Source: Candidatus Altimarinota bacterium (lineage in GTDB: Bacteria; Patescibacteriota; Gracilibacteria; BD1-5; JAGOOR01). From it: DNA of 35,252 nucleotides. Below the pieces are notes generated by a model. It was given only the letters and a program-made list of their open reading frames with translations. It did not search any database and was not told where the DNA came from. The DNA lies in assembly GCA_023268615.1 (NCBI GenBank), contig JALQUC010000008.1, forward strand, positions 1 through 35,252, in the 5' to 3' direction. The translations under genes were made by a program, and so were the position numbers. Below are positions 17,021 through 26,826 of the stretch, piece by piece; positions within the stretch are counted from its first letter, which is position 1; the number at the start of each line of letters is the position of its first letter.

Positions 17021-17242
17021 ATGCCACGCGTTTGTGTTTATACATGAAAAATTACCGGAACTGGTAATAAAGTTTCTCACTCTGTCCGCCGTACAAAGCG
17101 TAATTTTATGGTGAATCTTCACTACAAAAATATCAGAGATCCTCGAGATGGTATGATATACCGTCTTCGTCTCTCAGCTGCTGCTATCAGGACTATGAGC
17201 AAAAAAGGTGTTGTTGCCTTTCTTCAAGACTTTGGTCTCTAG
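17021..17242 (+). CDS. rpmB: Ribosomal protein bL28
   Basis: 73 residues; missed by the ORF track because of a TGA at 17045-17047. Reads MPRVCVYT-G-KITGTGNKVSHSVRRTKRNF, with RLRLSAAAIRTMSKKGV further on. In bL28 the TGK glycine and the NKVSH and RTKR blocks are strongly conserved, so this is a direct case of UGA as glycine in a ribosomal protein. Ends the tuf operon just before a strong terminator. Confidence 0.93.
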
Positions 17243-17257
17243 AAAAATTTCATAAAA

Positions 17258-17281
17258 AACGCTCCGAAAGGGGCGTTTTTT
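17258..17281 (+). terminator. Rho-independent terminator of the tuf operon
   Basis: ACGCTCC-GAAA-GGGGCGT stem-loop followed by six T. Confidence 0.9.
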
Positions 17282-17303
17282 CTTGCGCGAATACAAATAC
17301 TCC

Positions 17304-17309
17304 TATAAT
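17304..17309 (+). promoter_or_regulatory. -10 TATAAT before tRNA-Arg
   Basis: Consensus -10 ending 19 bp before the tRNA; only a weak CTTGCG at the -35 position. Confidence 0.5.
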
Positions 17310-17328
17310 CACCTTGCTCCCTGTATGT

Positions 17329-17403
17329 GCCCGCGTAGCTCAGTGGAAGAGCAGTAGCCTTCTAAGCTAAAGGTCGTAGGTTCGATCCCTACCGCGGGTA
17401 CCA
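17329..17403 (+). tRNA. tRNA-Arg (UCU), CCA encoded
   Basis: Acceptor GCCCGCG/CGCGGGT, D arm GCTC/GAGC, anticodon loop CTTCTAA (anticodon TCT), T arm GTAGGTTCGATCCCTAC, A-CCA. The top pair of the anticodon stem is mismatched (G-A). Confidence 0.93.
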
Positions 17404-17503
17404 GTTTTTGCGAAGCAAAAACAGTAAAAGAAAGAAGAAAAAGTAAAAAGAGCGGATTTTTATAATTCCATCCTTGTACTTATACTGTCGACTTCGTCGA
17501 CTC
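17404..17503 (+). other. Third copy of the post-tRNA spacer module
   Basis: Hairpin GTTTTTGC-GAA-GCAAAAAC starts at the base after CCA (17404-17422), followed by a purine-rich block and TTTTTATAATTCCATCC. TATACT (17481-17486) and a GTCGAC-TTC-GTCGAC hairpin (17487-17501) precede tRNA-Leu directly. Confidence 0.5.
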
Positions 17504-17587
17504 GCCCAGGTGGTGAAATGGTAGACACGCAGGTTTCAGAAGCCTGTTCCGCAAGGTGTGAGGGTTCGAGTCCCTCCTTGGGCACCA
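17504..17587 (+). tRNA. tRNA-Leu (CAG), CCA encoded
   Basis: Class II tRNA of 84 nt: acceptor GCCCAGG/CTTGGGC, anticodon loop TTCAGAA (anticodon CAG), long variable arm (TGTTCCGCAAGGTGTG), T arm AGGGTTCGAGTCCCT, A-CCA. Confidence 0.93.
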
Positions 17588-17656
17588 TAAAACATAAGAC
17601 GAACCCGTTGCCACTCACTTCGTTTTACTGTATCCTCGCTTGCTCGGAGTAAAACT

Positions 17657-17687
17657 TGTTCCGATTCGAGTCCCTCCTTGGGCACCA
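17657..17687 (+). repeat. Duplicated 3' fragment of tRNA-Leu
   Basis: TTCGAGTCCCTCCTTGGGCACCA at 17665-17687 is identical to the last 23 nt of tRNA-Leu and lies exactly 100 bp downstream. Seven bases TGTTCCG just upstream also match the tRNA variable arm, as if a tRNA copy had lost its middle. An 8-bp inverted repeat (GTTTTACT/AGTAAAAC) separates the two. Confidence 0.75.
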
Positions 17688-17729
17688 AATTGAGAGATTC
17701 TAAAAAATAATATTGAGACCACATTATCA

Positions 17730-18290
17730 ATGAAAAAGGTATTTATCATTCATGGTTTTGAGGGGAGTCCAAATGGGGGTTGGAGACCTTGGCTCATGGG
17801 AGAATTGGAGAAGCATGATATTTATGCATGTGCTCTCTCAATGCCAAATCCAGAAAATCCTGTATGTCCTGAATGGATAGCAGAAATTTCACGACATGTA
17901 GATCAAAATAATAATGATGAGGTATATCTCATTGGTCATTCGCTTGGCTGACCAGCTATTTTGAGATACCTCGAAATAACTAATGCAACAAACATTTCTG
18001 GCGTTATTCTAGTCTCTTCTCCTTCAGAAAAAAATAATAATCCTAAAATAGATGGTTTTCTGCAGAGCGAATTTGATTTTGAAACAATACGGTCTCATTG
18101 CCCAGTCTTTACAATTATTCATTGAGATAATGATCCACTTGTTCCTCTCCAGAATGCCATATTTTTATGAGAAAAGTTGTGATGTGATGTTATAGTTGTT
18201 GAGAATGGAGGTCATCTCAATGGATCAGCTGGATGGTTCACTCTGCCACAGTGCCTCCAATCTCTCCTTCAGATGATACAAAGAGACTAA
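17730..18290 (+). CDS. RBBP9/YdeN-like serine alpha/beta hydrolase
   Basis: 186 residues. Starts MKKVFIIHGFEGSPNGGW (oxyanion strand), then the nucleophile elbow GHSLGG whose second glycine is TGA (17949-17951), then FTIIHGDNDPLVP with the catalytic aspartate (TGA again supplies HG) and ENGGHLNGSAGW with the catalytic histidine. The triad and length fit the RBBP9/YdeN family of small serine hydrolases; the physiological substrate is generally unknown. The ORF track stops at GHSLG. It is followed 6 bp later by a glycosidase-like gene, probably one operon. Confidence 0.9.
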
Positions 18291-18296
18291 AATATT

Positions 18297-19442
18297 ATGC
18301 AAAAATACCAGTCACTCCATGCTCTAGCTACTGAACAGATTTCTAGAAATATTGTTCAGCTCGAGGAGGGATATTTATTACAAGCGGGAGGTCATCAATT
18401 TGCGAGTTTTTGGACACGAGATTTTTGTTGGAGTGTGCCGGGGCTTCTCTCTATCTGACAGGATGTTGTCGTGCGAGATCATCTTTCAGTACTTTTGAGA
18501 TACATTCATCCAGAGAAATATATCATTCCGAGACTTCTCGATACAGGGTCGGGACAGTGAAGAGTGGTAGCTCACACAGTTGGTCGCTTTTTGGGTTTGC
18601 CGTATTTTTATTCCAAACAAAAACATTCATCAGTACGCCCAGAATATACCGGCGAACATGGAACAGGGACGATAGATGCCAATATCCTCACGCTCATAGC
18701 TAGTGCCGAGTATATCACTCATTCTCATGACTCTGCTTGGCTCGAGAAACATCGCGAGACTCTTGCTCAGTCCTACGAGTATTATCGGGATAAGATGGAC
18801 AGTAGGAGACTCATTATACAGCCCTCATACAGCGACTGGCAGGATAGTCTGGCGCGATCAGGGTATACCAGCTATACAAACCTCCTACACCTCTTGTTTC
18901 TCCTGAAATATGCTCATATACTTGGTGTCGAACCACTAATTCAATGAGATATACTCAGAGACAATATTCTCAAGACTTTTTATGATGATAGCTCGGGACT
19001 TCTCTATGCTCGAGAAGGTGATGTATTTCATGATCTCGATAGTCAGCTCATAGCTCTCAAAATAGAGGATATAATAGAATGGGATGATTTCGTTCAGAGC
19101 TCCTTGTTCAATCAGTCTATACCTGGTCGAGTCTCCCTGTGAAATGCTTCTCCTGTGAGTTGGACTTGTCGACTTGTATGACTTGGTTCGTATCACAAAC
19201 AACTTCGCTGGAGCTGGATCATGGGAGAGACTGCTCGAGCATGTGTCACCAATAATCAGAGAGAAAGGGCAGAGGAAATACTCTCACTTCTTGAGCAAAT
19301 GGCTCTCAGGGATGGAACAATAGGTGAGGTATATGATAACCAGGGGAGACTCTTTGAGAATCTCCTGTATCGTTCTGAGACACCCTTCTCTTGGTGATGT
19401 GCAAAGATTTTAGAAGCTCTTCAGTCCTATCACAACAACTAG
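18297..19442 (+). CDS. Six-hairpin (alpha/alpha-barrel) glycoside hydrolase-like protein
   Basis: 381 residues recovered across seven or so TGA glycines. Blocks FASFWTRDFCWSVPGLL, PYFYSKQKHSS, EHGTGTIDANILTL, QPSYSDWQDSLARSGYTSYTN, and LRDGTIGEVYDNQGR are reminiscent of amylo-1,6-glucosidase, GH15-like and GH100-like enzymes, with aromatic/acidic residues placed as in their active sites (TRDF, DWQD, EVYD). The substrate cannot be assigned; trimming of alpha-glucans or related saccharides is a guess. No signal peptide, so cytoplasmic. Its stop overlaps by 4 bp the stop of the convergent secreted-protein gene. Confidence 0.65.
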
Positions 19443-21112
19443 TCGAGATATCCTCGGCGTATCATGATAAAGGCTATACCAGAGGCGATAAAGAGTGCGA
19501 AGAATATAATCATTTCAGGACCAGTGGGTACTGCTACGCTATCAGAGAAAGCACCTTCACCAGTGAAATCACCATTCTTACAGATACCTCGTACTTTGAA
19601 ATCAGCATAAGTCACTTCTTTTGAGCTTAAATTAATATCAACACGGAATTCAGTTCGAGTGATTTCGTCTATCATGGCAAATTCACCAGAAGAATCTTTT
19701 CTGTATACCTGGTAGGCCACTGCCTCCTTGAGATTATCCCATCGTATCATAGAGTAGGATTCATTGACCCTGTCGACGCGTATGCCACTGACTTTATCAA
19801 TAAAACAGGTTGGAGCCGCATCGAGAGCAATAGTGAATGTCTGCTCATCAGAATTGACCGGAGTTTCTTTTTTCTCTTCATCGAGAGCAATAATAGTTGA
19901 GAAGTACTCACCAGCTTCTACATTTGGTATATACCAAGTATAGGTGATGCCTTCTTTGATTTCACTTTTTTCAAAGGTTATGACTTCTTTTGTGTATTTG
20001 CCAGTTTCTGTACCATATTTGATTTTGAAGTATTTGATTTGATCGAGGTCGGGTTTGAGTTCGAAAGTGAATTTTACTTTCTTGTCAGGAGTAGTTTCTA
20101 TTTTGATGTTTTCAAATGCAGCAGTAATCGTTCGAAATTTTGTCATGTCTTTTTGTTCAGCCTTCACCCCGAGCTGTGTTTCGAGGACAGCTGTAGCCTT
20201 GAATTCTCATTCAAATTCTGAAGTCTTCATGACCCCAGTATAGGTTCAGAGCTTGTTTTTGTCTTCTTGAAGAGTAGCAGTCTGATCACCGACTTTGACT
20301 TGTACGACTTTGAGATTTGGGTCACCGACAGCAACAAAGGTGATACTACTTCCTGCGAAAAATTCATCTCCTTCCTTGATAGTGAGAGAGGTAAGTTTTG
20401 GAACCTCTGTACTGAATTTGATTGTCACAGGTGCTGAGGTACCAATAACTGCACCAGTACCATCGAGGACTTCTGCCACGAGGACATTATCACCAGCTTT
20501 GAGGTTATCTACAACGACCGAGAAGTTTCCACTTACATCAGTCTGAGCTGTTTTTACTTTAGTTCCATTGAGCTTGATATTGATAGAGCTCGTTGGTTTT
20601 GATGTACCATTTACAGGCACTGTTTTTGTTGAAACAGTAGTATTTGTTGCGGGCTCTTTGATGACGATATCGGATTTTGCAGGTGGATTCGCATCTTTGG
20701 GTACTGCTGTCACTTCTACTATTTTTTCTATACCACCGCCAGGACCATCGAGCTCAAAGACGACAAGCTCATATTTACCCGCTTTTTTGAGCGTGAATCA
20801 TTTTTGAAAAGTATGTGTACCCTGATCAGAGAGAGTGAACTGATATTCTCCATCCTCAAAAGGCAGAACGACATCAGCAGGGTTACTATTTGTATCAAAA
20901 AAGATAGTTCCTTCGTATTTATCATATTTTTTGCCAGCTTCATTGAGCGCAGTGACAGTCATATCAAATGCTTCATTGACGATGACTTGTGATGGAACAG
21001 TGATTTCAAAATCATTGAGCTCTGTTTCTGTAGCCTGAGCCACAGCTACTATTGGCGATAATTGCGCGAAAAATATGGCAATGAGAGTGAGGTAGGAGAG
21101 AATGCGATTCAT
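19439..21112 (-). CDS. Secreted, C-terminally anchored Ig/FN3-like protein
   Basis: 557 residues in one frame, interrupted only by TGA. Signal peptide MNRILSYLTLIAIFFAQLSPIVAVAQA, then several beta-sandwich units: an N-terminal Ig-like domain, a glucodextranase-B/Big-like domain (NGTSKPTSSINIKLNG, DVSGNFSVVV), another Ig-like unit and an FN3-like unit (VAYQVYRKDSSGEF). The end, VPTGPEMIIFFALFIASGIAFIMIRRGYLD, looks like a sorting signal: a TGPE motif, one helix, and an RR tail. A surface adhesin or stalk is likely (inference). Only two cysteines are seen, in the last third. Confidence 0.75.
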
Positions 21113-21215
21113 AGAGTACTATTTCTACTCTCTAGACTATCCGATTTAGCCCATAAATACAATATATTTTACCATTATTGCACTTGACGAAAACATGTAT
21201 ATTGCATGATTATAC

Positions 21216-22568
21216 CTAGAGGCAACGGAGTATTTCTCCTGACATCAATTCGAGAGAATTTTTGAGAGTCATAGTTTGTGCCTTTTGTTGGATAGTATGA
21301 GCTTCTATTATTGCTCCGATTTGCCTATCGAGAGCTGTCAGAGGCTTCTTATCTGACATGAGAAAGAGCATATCTTCATTGAGAATGGCAGACTGGATTG
21401 GTTTGATCTCGTCAGGTGATGCGAATTGTTCGAGGATCTTTGTATAGGCTTTCTGCATTTTTATGAGATAGTCACCTTGGGAAAATCCCCCGAAACATGT
21501 GATTTGGTAATAACCAGAAAGAATCGTATAGACGAGCATTCATGAGGGGATGAGTCGTCATGCTGTGAGATGTTCTGTGAGAGAGGATGCTCGGAGTTGC
21601 ACCACGAAATGTTTATCTACGGTGATGAGTGTCTCACCTTCCCGCCAGAGTGCGTGACGATTATTCTCCTCATCGAGATGCCAGAAGAGATAGGTTCAAC
21701 GGCTGCTTTTTCTCTCAAAACAACAAGAGATACCATTGAAATATTCTTCTATAAATGGTTGAATCTCAATACCTGTCAGGAGTTCTGTGATGATTGTATT
21801 TCTGCCGAGATGATCTATCAGTATCTCTCGTACCAATTCTTCTACGCCAAGAGGTATAAACGGGGGTGAATCTGGGAACATATGAGACCACCAGATATGA
21901 TTGAGTCGAGTGATTTGAGATGAATAGAATTCTTCTCAGAGTACATCCTCGCGCAGGACAAAATCATTCAGAAAAAGTTGGACCTGTGAATACTGTTCTC
22001 TGGTTATCATCTCGTCATGGAGATATGTATCTATGCGAGGAAAAGCATGATGTTTAATGTCTTCTCTTGTGTAGCCTGATAGGCCAAAAACCGGACACAT
22101 CCTCTTATTCGATCAGAAAAAGGGGATATGGAGATAAGACTGTGAAGCATTCGCTCCATCGCCATGAAATACGAGTCCACGAGGATATGAAGAATTATTG
22201 AGACTGACATGGCTCGTACAGAGATTGATAATCGCTTCACTCGGATTCACGAGTCCTCTCAGAATCGTTGATTGCCAAAAAAATGGATGACCCATTGGTC
22301 CATGATGTTCTGCAGTCGATGCAGAGTAGTTCTCAGAGAGGCTTGCGACGACCGCATCGGCCATATTTTTATCAAATCTTCATGATACATATTTTCGGAC
22401 AATTTCGAGAAATTCCTTTTTTCGTTCAATAAAAAGAGGATTTTCATTAGGAGATACTCTGTAGTGAGCATGAGCATAGTCAAACAAACTCGTGTCGCCA
22501 TGCGTATCTATGAGATACTTTAAATAGGGGAGTTTTTGTAAAAGGGAATCGAGCGTGAGTGAATTCAT
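21216..22568 (-). CDS. Conserved-looking protein of unknown function, 450 aa
   Basis: Start set at MNSLTLDSLLQKL (ATG 22568) rather than the TTG of the ORF track; a TTGAAA-16-TACGAT promoter precedes it. The reading crosses several TGA glycines. Notable stretches: TAEHHGPMGHPFFWQSTI, VSLNNSSYPRGLVFHGDG, LNHIWWSHMFPDSPPF and CFERKSSRGTYLFWHLD. The clustered His, Asn, Arg and acidic residues look like an active site, but I do not recognise a family. No signal peptide or membrane helix, so presumably cytoplasmic. It lies upstream of, and in line with, the Ig-like protein, 103 bp apart. Confidence 0.7.
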
Positions 22569-22578
22569 GATTGGGCTT

Positions 22579-22606
22579 ATCGTATGAGTATCGTACGAGT
22601 TTTCAA
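22579..22606 (-). promoter_or_regulatory. Promoter TTGAAA-16-TACGAT
   Basis: Minus-strand -35 at 22601-22606, -10 at 22579-22584, 10 nt before ATG 22568; leader of about 3-4 nt. Confidence 0.5.
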
Positions 22607-22680
22607 TATTGAAATATACATTCTCCAAAAATCCACCTCTTTTATCTTTTAACTTTTATTTTTTCGCATAGAGTGAGTGT

Positions 22681-22908
22681 ATGACACCAATTACTACTCT
22701 CGATGTTCTCATCATCGTCTCGACTGTCGTTATCGCCTGAGTCGGTGTGTATCTGATTATCATTCTTCGTCGATTTGCACATATGTCTCGTGTTGCTGAT
22801 CGATTTGCACACACAGTCGAGAAATTCCAAGATGCTTTTGCTATCATAGATCGTATCCCGACTGAGATGATACGACGCGTGACTGACAAACTCCCAAGAA
22901 AAAAATAA
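22681..22908 (+). CDS. Small single-helix membrane protein, 75 aa
   Basis: Reads MTPITTLDVLIIVSTVVIA-G-VGVYLIIILRRF with the glycine encoded by TGA, so it is missing from the ORF track. One N-terminal membrane helix is followed by an amphipathic, basic cytoplasmic helix (HMSRVADRFAHTVEKFQDAF) ending in PRKK. This resembles small DUF948-like or YtxH-like membrane proteins in layout only. TAGAGT lies 6 nt before the ATG as a possible -10. Followed after 18 bp by a secreted protein gene. Confidence 0.65.
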
Positions 22909-22926
22909 TTTCTTAACCCCTTTTTT

Positions 22927-23538
22927 ATGAAAAATGCCCCTCAATATGTTGTTCTCGCTTTCATCATCCTCGGATGATTCTGGATCGGTATGGAATGGTG
23001 ATCACAGGCTCGTCCTGCCTCGCAGAATCCTATTATTCCCGAGGCTCCTCAGTCACCTGTCATTGTTCCTGTTATTGTCCCTGCTGCAGAAGTAGACGAG
23101 TCATCTGATCCATCAGAGGAAGCTGAGACTCCTGCTACGACTCCTGAGCCTGTTGTCACGAATACGACAGTAGATCCAAATCTCCCAAAGAAAATATCTG
23201 AGACAATGAATCACTATTCTAATAGCAATTTCCGTTACGAATTTGATATACCAGCAAATGTATACTACGCAGGATTTGGTGCTGCAGAAGGTGCTCGTCA
23301 CACAGTTGGTATCGGTAAAGAAGATCCAGAGACGCTCGATGATGCAGCTATCCGTGTCTATTTTTATGGTAAAAAAGTAGTTCCAGAGCTTCAAAATGCT
23401 GAAAATAATAAATATGAGGATCCAGCAGGAACCTATGTGTATCTCCTCTTAAACGGAGCATATTCTGTCAAAATAGAAGCTCTCAACATCAATCATCCTA
23501 TTGTTCAAAAGATAATAGAAACAATAAAAGTATTCTAA
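22927..23538 (+). CDS. Membrane-anchored secreted protein, 203 aa, unknown
   Basis: N-terminal hydrophobic segment MKNAPQYVVLAFIILGGFW (second glycine TGA), a Pro/Glu/Thr-rich linker of about 60 residues (PVIVPVIVPAAEVDESSD, TPATTPEPVV), then a compact domain of about 110 residues (YEFDIPANVYYAGFGAAEGARHTVGIG, IRVYFYGKK, IEALNINHPIVQKIIETIKVF). The last part resembles lipoprotein-like PsbP/DUF-type domains that bind small ligands, but no family can be named. The ORF track shows only the C-terminal 110 residues. Ends just before a bidirectional terminator. Confidence 0.75.
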
Positions 23539-23548
23539 TATACATACA

Positions 23549-23584
23549 AAAAAACTCTCCCTGAGAAATGGGAGAGTTTTTTTA
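23549..23584. terminator. Bidirectional rho-independent terminator
   Basis: AAACTCTCCC / GGGAGAGTTT stem flanked by an A-run on the left and a T-run on the right, so it ends both the plus-strand gene at 23538 and the minus-strand secD operon at 23598. Confidence 0.9.
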
Positions 23585-23597
23585 AAAGAGATATAGA

Positions 23598-25289
23598 TTA
23601 TCCGATCTTATTTCTGAGCCAGATGGTGAGAGGATTACAGACATGCTTCACGACGAGGAGACTCACGACGATACCGAGTACAGTCATCTGTCCGAAGCCC
23701 TTTACGAGGCTGACACCCATCCACCAGAGGATGAGACCGACAAAGAGGCCAGTGAGATTACTATCCCATACTGCTGACCATGCTTCCTGAAATCAGAGTT
23801 TGAGAGATGTCTTCATATCCTTGCCCTGTTCTCGAAAGTCTCGTACTCGCTCGAGGAGGAGGATATTACTATCAATAGCAATACCAATAGAGAGGACGAT
23901 ACCAGCAACGCCAGAGAGAGTGAGTGTCACGCCCATCAGACGGACAGTACCGAGCAGGACCACGATGTAGATGATGAGGCTCGCTCCAGCAACTATACCC
24001 GAGCTCCCATATCTCCACAGGAGAAATGCACATATGATGACGAGTCAGAGTATACCACTTATGATGAGCTGCTTGAGAGATGTCTTACCGAGATTAGGCC
24101 CAATAGTCTGCTCACTGTGTTCGTAAATACCAACTGGCACTATACCTTCATTGATGTTTTTGCTGAGTTCTGTTGCCCATTTTTTACTATCTTGTTCTCC
24201 GCCTGGAGTGATAATAGCTTCACCATCAATTCTTTGGCTTACGGTTGGTGCTGTTAATTGGTTATTACCTAAATAAATAGCAATTATGTTATCAGGGTAA
24301 GACCTTTGGCTAGCCTTTTCGGTTATATCCCCAAACATTCCCTGGCCCACTCCATCGAAGACCAGTCTGACGACATATTGCCCTGTTGTCGGATCAGGAG
24401 TTGCGATTGTGTTAATCAGATGCTTCTCGTCGAGAATCTGCTTATTGTCTCCGAGAGCAGGTTTGAATTTTAGAGGCTCTTTATCAATAAAAAGCACCTT
24501 GATATCAATAGGACTTGAGAGGGTAAGAGGCTTACTATCAAAGCTCTCAATCAAGACAAAGCCACTTCATTCTCTTCCGCCAATTTTCATTGACTGTATC
24601 TTGCCAGTGAATTCTTTTTTACCAAGTGGTAGAGAATCGACTGAGAAGAGAGGGGAGAGGTCAGAGAGTACGAGAGATTCTTTACCGAGGAGAGACTGTA
24701 TTTCTGGTCCCTTGAAAGAAAACACATTTTCATACGAATCTGCGATTTTCTGAGCCCAGGCGTCAAAAGGTATTGTCTTGGTATTAAATGATGTAGTAAT
24801 AGCATCAACTATTTTTCATCGCTGTGCTAGGAGCGTATTAAATTCTTCTGTTGGGCGTGGTTCCTTGAATTGTATTTTTACGACTTGTCCGATGACTCTC
24901 TTTGCTTCACTGATGAATTCTTCATCTTTTTTCTTTCGTTCTTCGGGACTGAGCTTGTCGTGACTGCTCGGAGTCGGGATTTGCACGACAATGTGTGTCT
25001 CATCACCATAGTAGGCAGTATTGAGAGATGGTTCTGTGGTTCCTATTCTCCTGACACGGCCATCGAGAATAGTTTTCATATCTTCTATGATCTGTATTTT
25101 TCTCTCTGGAGTGATGTCGGGTGTTGAATTAAAATCAACCAGATAATCAAGCTCGACTCATCCATGTAGATCGAGCCCGAGTTTATAATCTCAGAGCTTT
25201 GCATCCACAGCTGGTAGACCAATAGATGACCAGGGTATAGCAGCCCAAGTTGTGATGAGAATCACGAGCGTAACAATAATTTTTTTCAT
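23598..25289 (-). CDS. secD: Protein translocase subunit SecD
   Basis: 563 residues. Near the N-terminus YKLGLDLHGGVELDY is the D1 motif; its second glycine is TGA at 25158-25160. A long periplasmic P1-like region follows, then IGPNLGKTSLKQLI, and the membrane part with LSGVAGIVLSIGIAIDSNILLLERVREFREQG and LGFQEAWSAVWDSNLT (another TGA glycine), matching SecD D4-D6. SecD uses the proton gradient to help pull proteins out of SecYEG. VDAN is IDSN here. No secF follows; a terminator closes the operon. It starts 6 bp after the khpB stop. Confidence 0.93.
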
Positions 25290-25295
25290 AGTATG

Positions 25296-25862
25296 TTAGA
25301 TATTAGTTCCTTCTAAATCAAGTGAGGCGAGATCAGCTGTTGTATCTGATTTTCTCGAAGATGATTCGTGCACAACTGGTTCTCCTGTTGGTACTATACC
25401 TTCCTTGAGCATGACATGGAGTTCTCGTCCTTTTTCGCCGTCTATACTTTTTGTAGCAATATCAGTATATTTTTCACTGATATAGGCATGTACTTGCTTT
25501 CTCTCATATCCAGAGAGGTCATAGATGACCTGATCTATACCATTTCTACGGGTGAGATCTACTTTTCTATCAACAATAGACATGAGCCTTTTTTGTTTTT
25601 CTGCGAGATAGTCATTGATTTCCAGATGGATGATGCAGTGAGACTTTATCAACTGTTCTGCCATCTGTACGAGCAGAGCCTGGGTTTCCTCGAGTGTGCG
25701 ACCGTGAGGACCTATGAGAAGAGGTGAGTCATCTGATGATATCTTTACTGTATAGATATGATTTTCTGCATCTTGTTCGATGACCTGTAGATCTGAGAAT
25801 TGGATACCAAGTGCCTCAAAGAATCATTGAGCGAGGGAAGTAAGCGAATCGAGAGTAGTCAT
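25296..25862 (-). CDS. KhpB/Jag-like RNA-binding protein (KH + R3H)
   Basis: 188 residues. A KH domain is shown by SPLLIGPHGRTLEETQALLVQM (variant GxxG loop), followed by an R3H domain DLSGYERKQVHAYISEKY with the arginine and histidine spaced as R-x3-H-like. A disordered Ser/Thr/Asp tail ends the protein. The N-terminal Jag domain of Firmicutes homologues is absent. KhpB binds RNA and influences cell elongation and division; it commonly sits beside yidC, so its place in a sec-gene operon is consistent. Ten bp after the membrane-protein gene and 6 bp before secD. Confidence 0.85.
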
Positions 25863-25872
25863 AGAGTGAAAA

Positions 25873-26826
25873 TTAGTGATGATGTGAATTGTGATGAGAG
25901 CTGTGTGTGGTATCACTGTGCATGAGATTTTCACGGAACACGGAGTACCAGAGTGTTTCGACAAAAAGTTCTATGGTCGAATTCATCGCAGAGACTATAA
26001 TCAAAAAGAGTAAATATACCAGACCTATTATCACAAATACACCCTGTAAAAACACAGGACCAAGTCCAAGAGCTACCAATCAACTCATAACAAAGGGGAG
26101 TGTGAATATACCAACGAGCAGTATAATTTCACGAACATAGACCAGAATAAGCGAGACGAATATGCGAGCTGTAGTGCTGATATTTTCCAGCGTCATCGTG
26201 AGAGAGAGTCCGAGTGATTCAAATACCCCTTTATTTTCTGCAATTATGTAATAACGAGCGTATTCAAAAATAAAGCGCGTTACAAATAGAGCAATGAGAA
26301 ATATACCAGCTATTATACTGATAAGCGTCCAGTTTGCTTCGAGGAATTGGTATCCCCAGAAAAAGATATAGACGATATAGACAGGTTTTGACCAGAAAAG
26401 CAGAGAATGGTACTCTGCGAGTTTCACAGACTTTCTCCATCCGAAAGCAAATGCACGCATACCCCGATATTCTCTCTCATTTTGATTGTTGTAGGCTCGT
26501 ATGAGATAGATGAGACCAGCATTAAATATATTTTTTATCAAAAAATTTATCAAAAAATAGCTTATTCCAATGATGAGAACACTTGATATGAGCGTCATAC
26601 GATGATCACCGAAGAAGCTTGTCGTATTTTCTCGGAGCCATGAGAAAAATTCTGATTCCCGACCCATCACATCCAGAGATATATGTCCAATCTGGTAGAT
26701 AAGGGTAATCGAGAGTATAATTGTGTCTATGAGTGATCACCAGAAATTAAACCAGCGAATTTTTTGTCCGTTGAGAGTGACCTTCCACGCCTCACTGAGA
26801 TGATTATGTAGACGAGAAGAGCTCAT
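25873..26826 (-). CDS. Multi-pass membrane protein with His-rich tail, 317 aa
   Basis: Begins MSSSRLHNHLSEAWKVTLNG and has about six membrane helices (for example TLISSVLIIGISYFLINFLI, ISIIAGIFLIALFVTRFIF, GVFVIIGLVYLLFLIIV), with two TGA glycines. The layout resembles GDPD-membrane or DUF4013-like proteins; it is not YidC although it occupies that position next to khpB. The tail HSDTTHSSHHNSHHH ends in clustered histidines that could bind metal. Start overlaps the substrate-binding-protein gene by 23 bp. Function unknown; role in membrane biogenesis or export is an inference from neighbours. Confidence 0.75.

Noticed and set aside
17588-17664. Integrated prophage or genomic island at tRNA-Leu
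   Set aside because: Only 77 bp lie between the tRNA end and its repeated fragment and no integrase is present, so at most a scar.
25873-26826. YidC insertase beside khpB
   Set aside because: Helix pattern and sequence lack YidC features; only the gene position suggests it.
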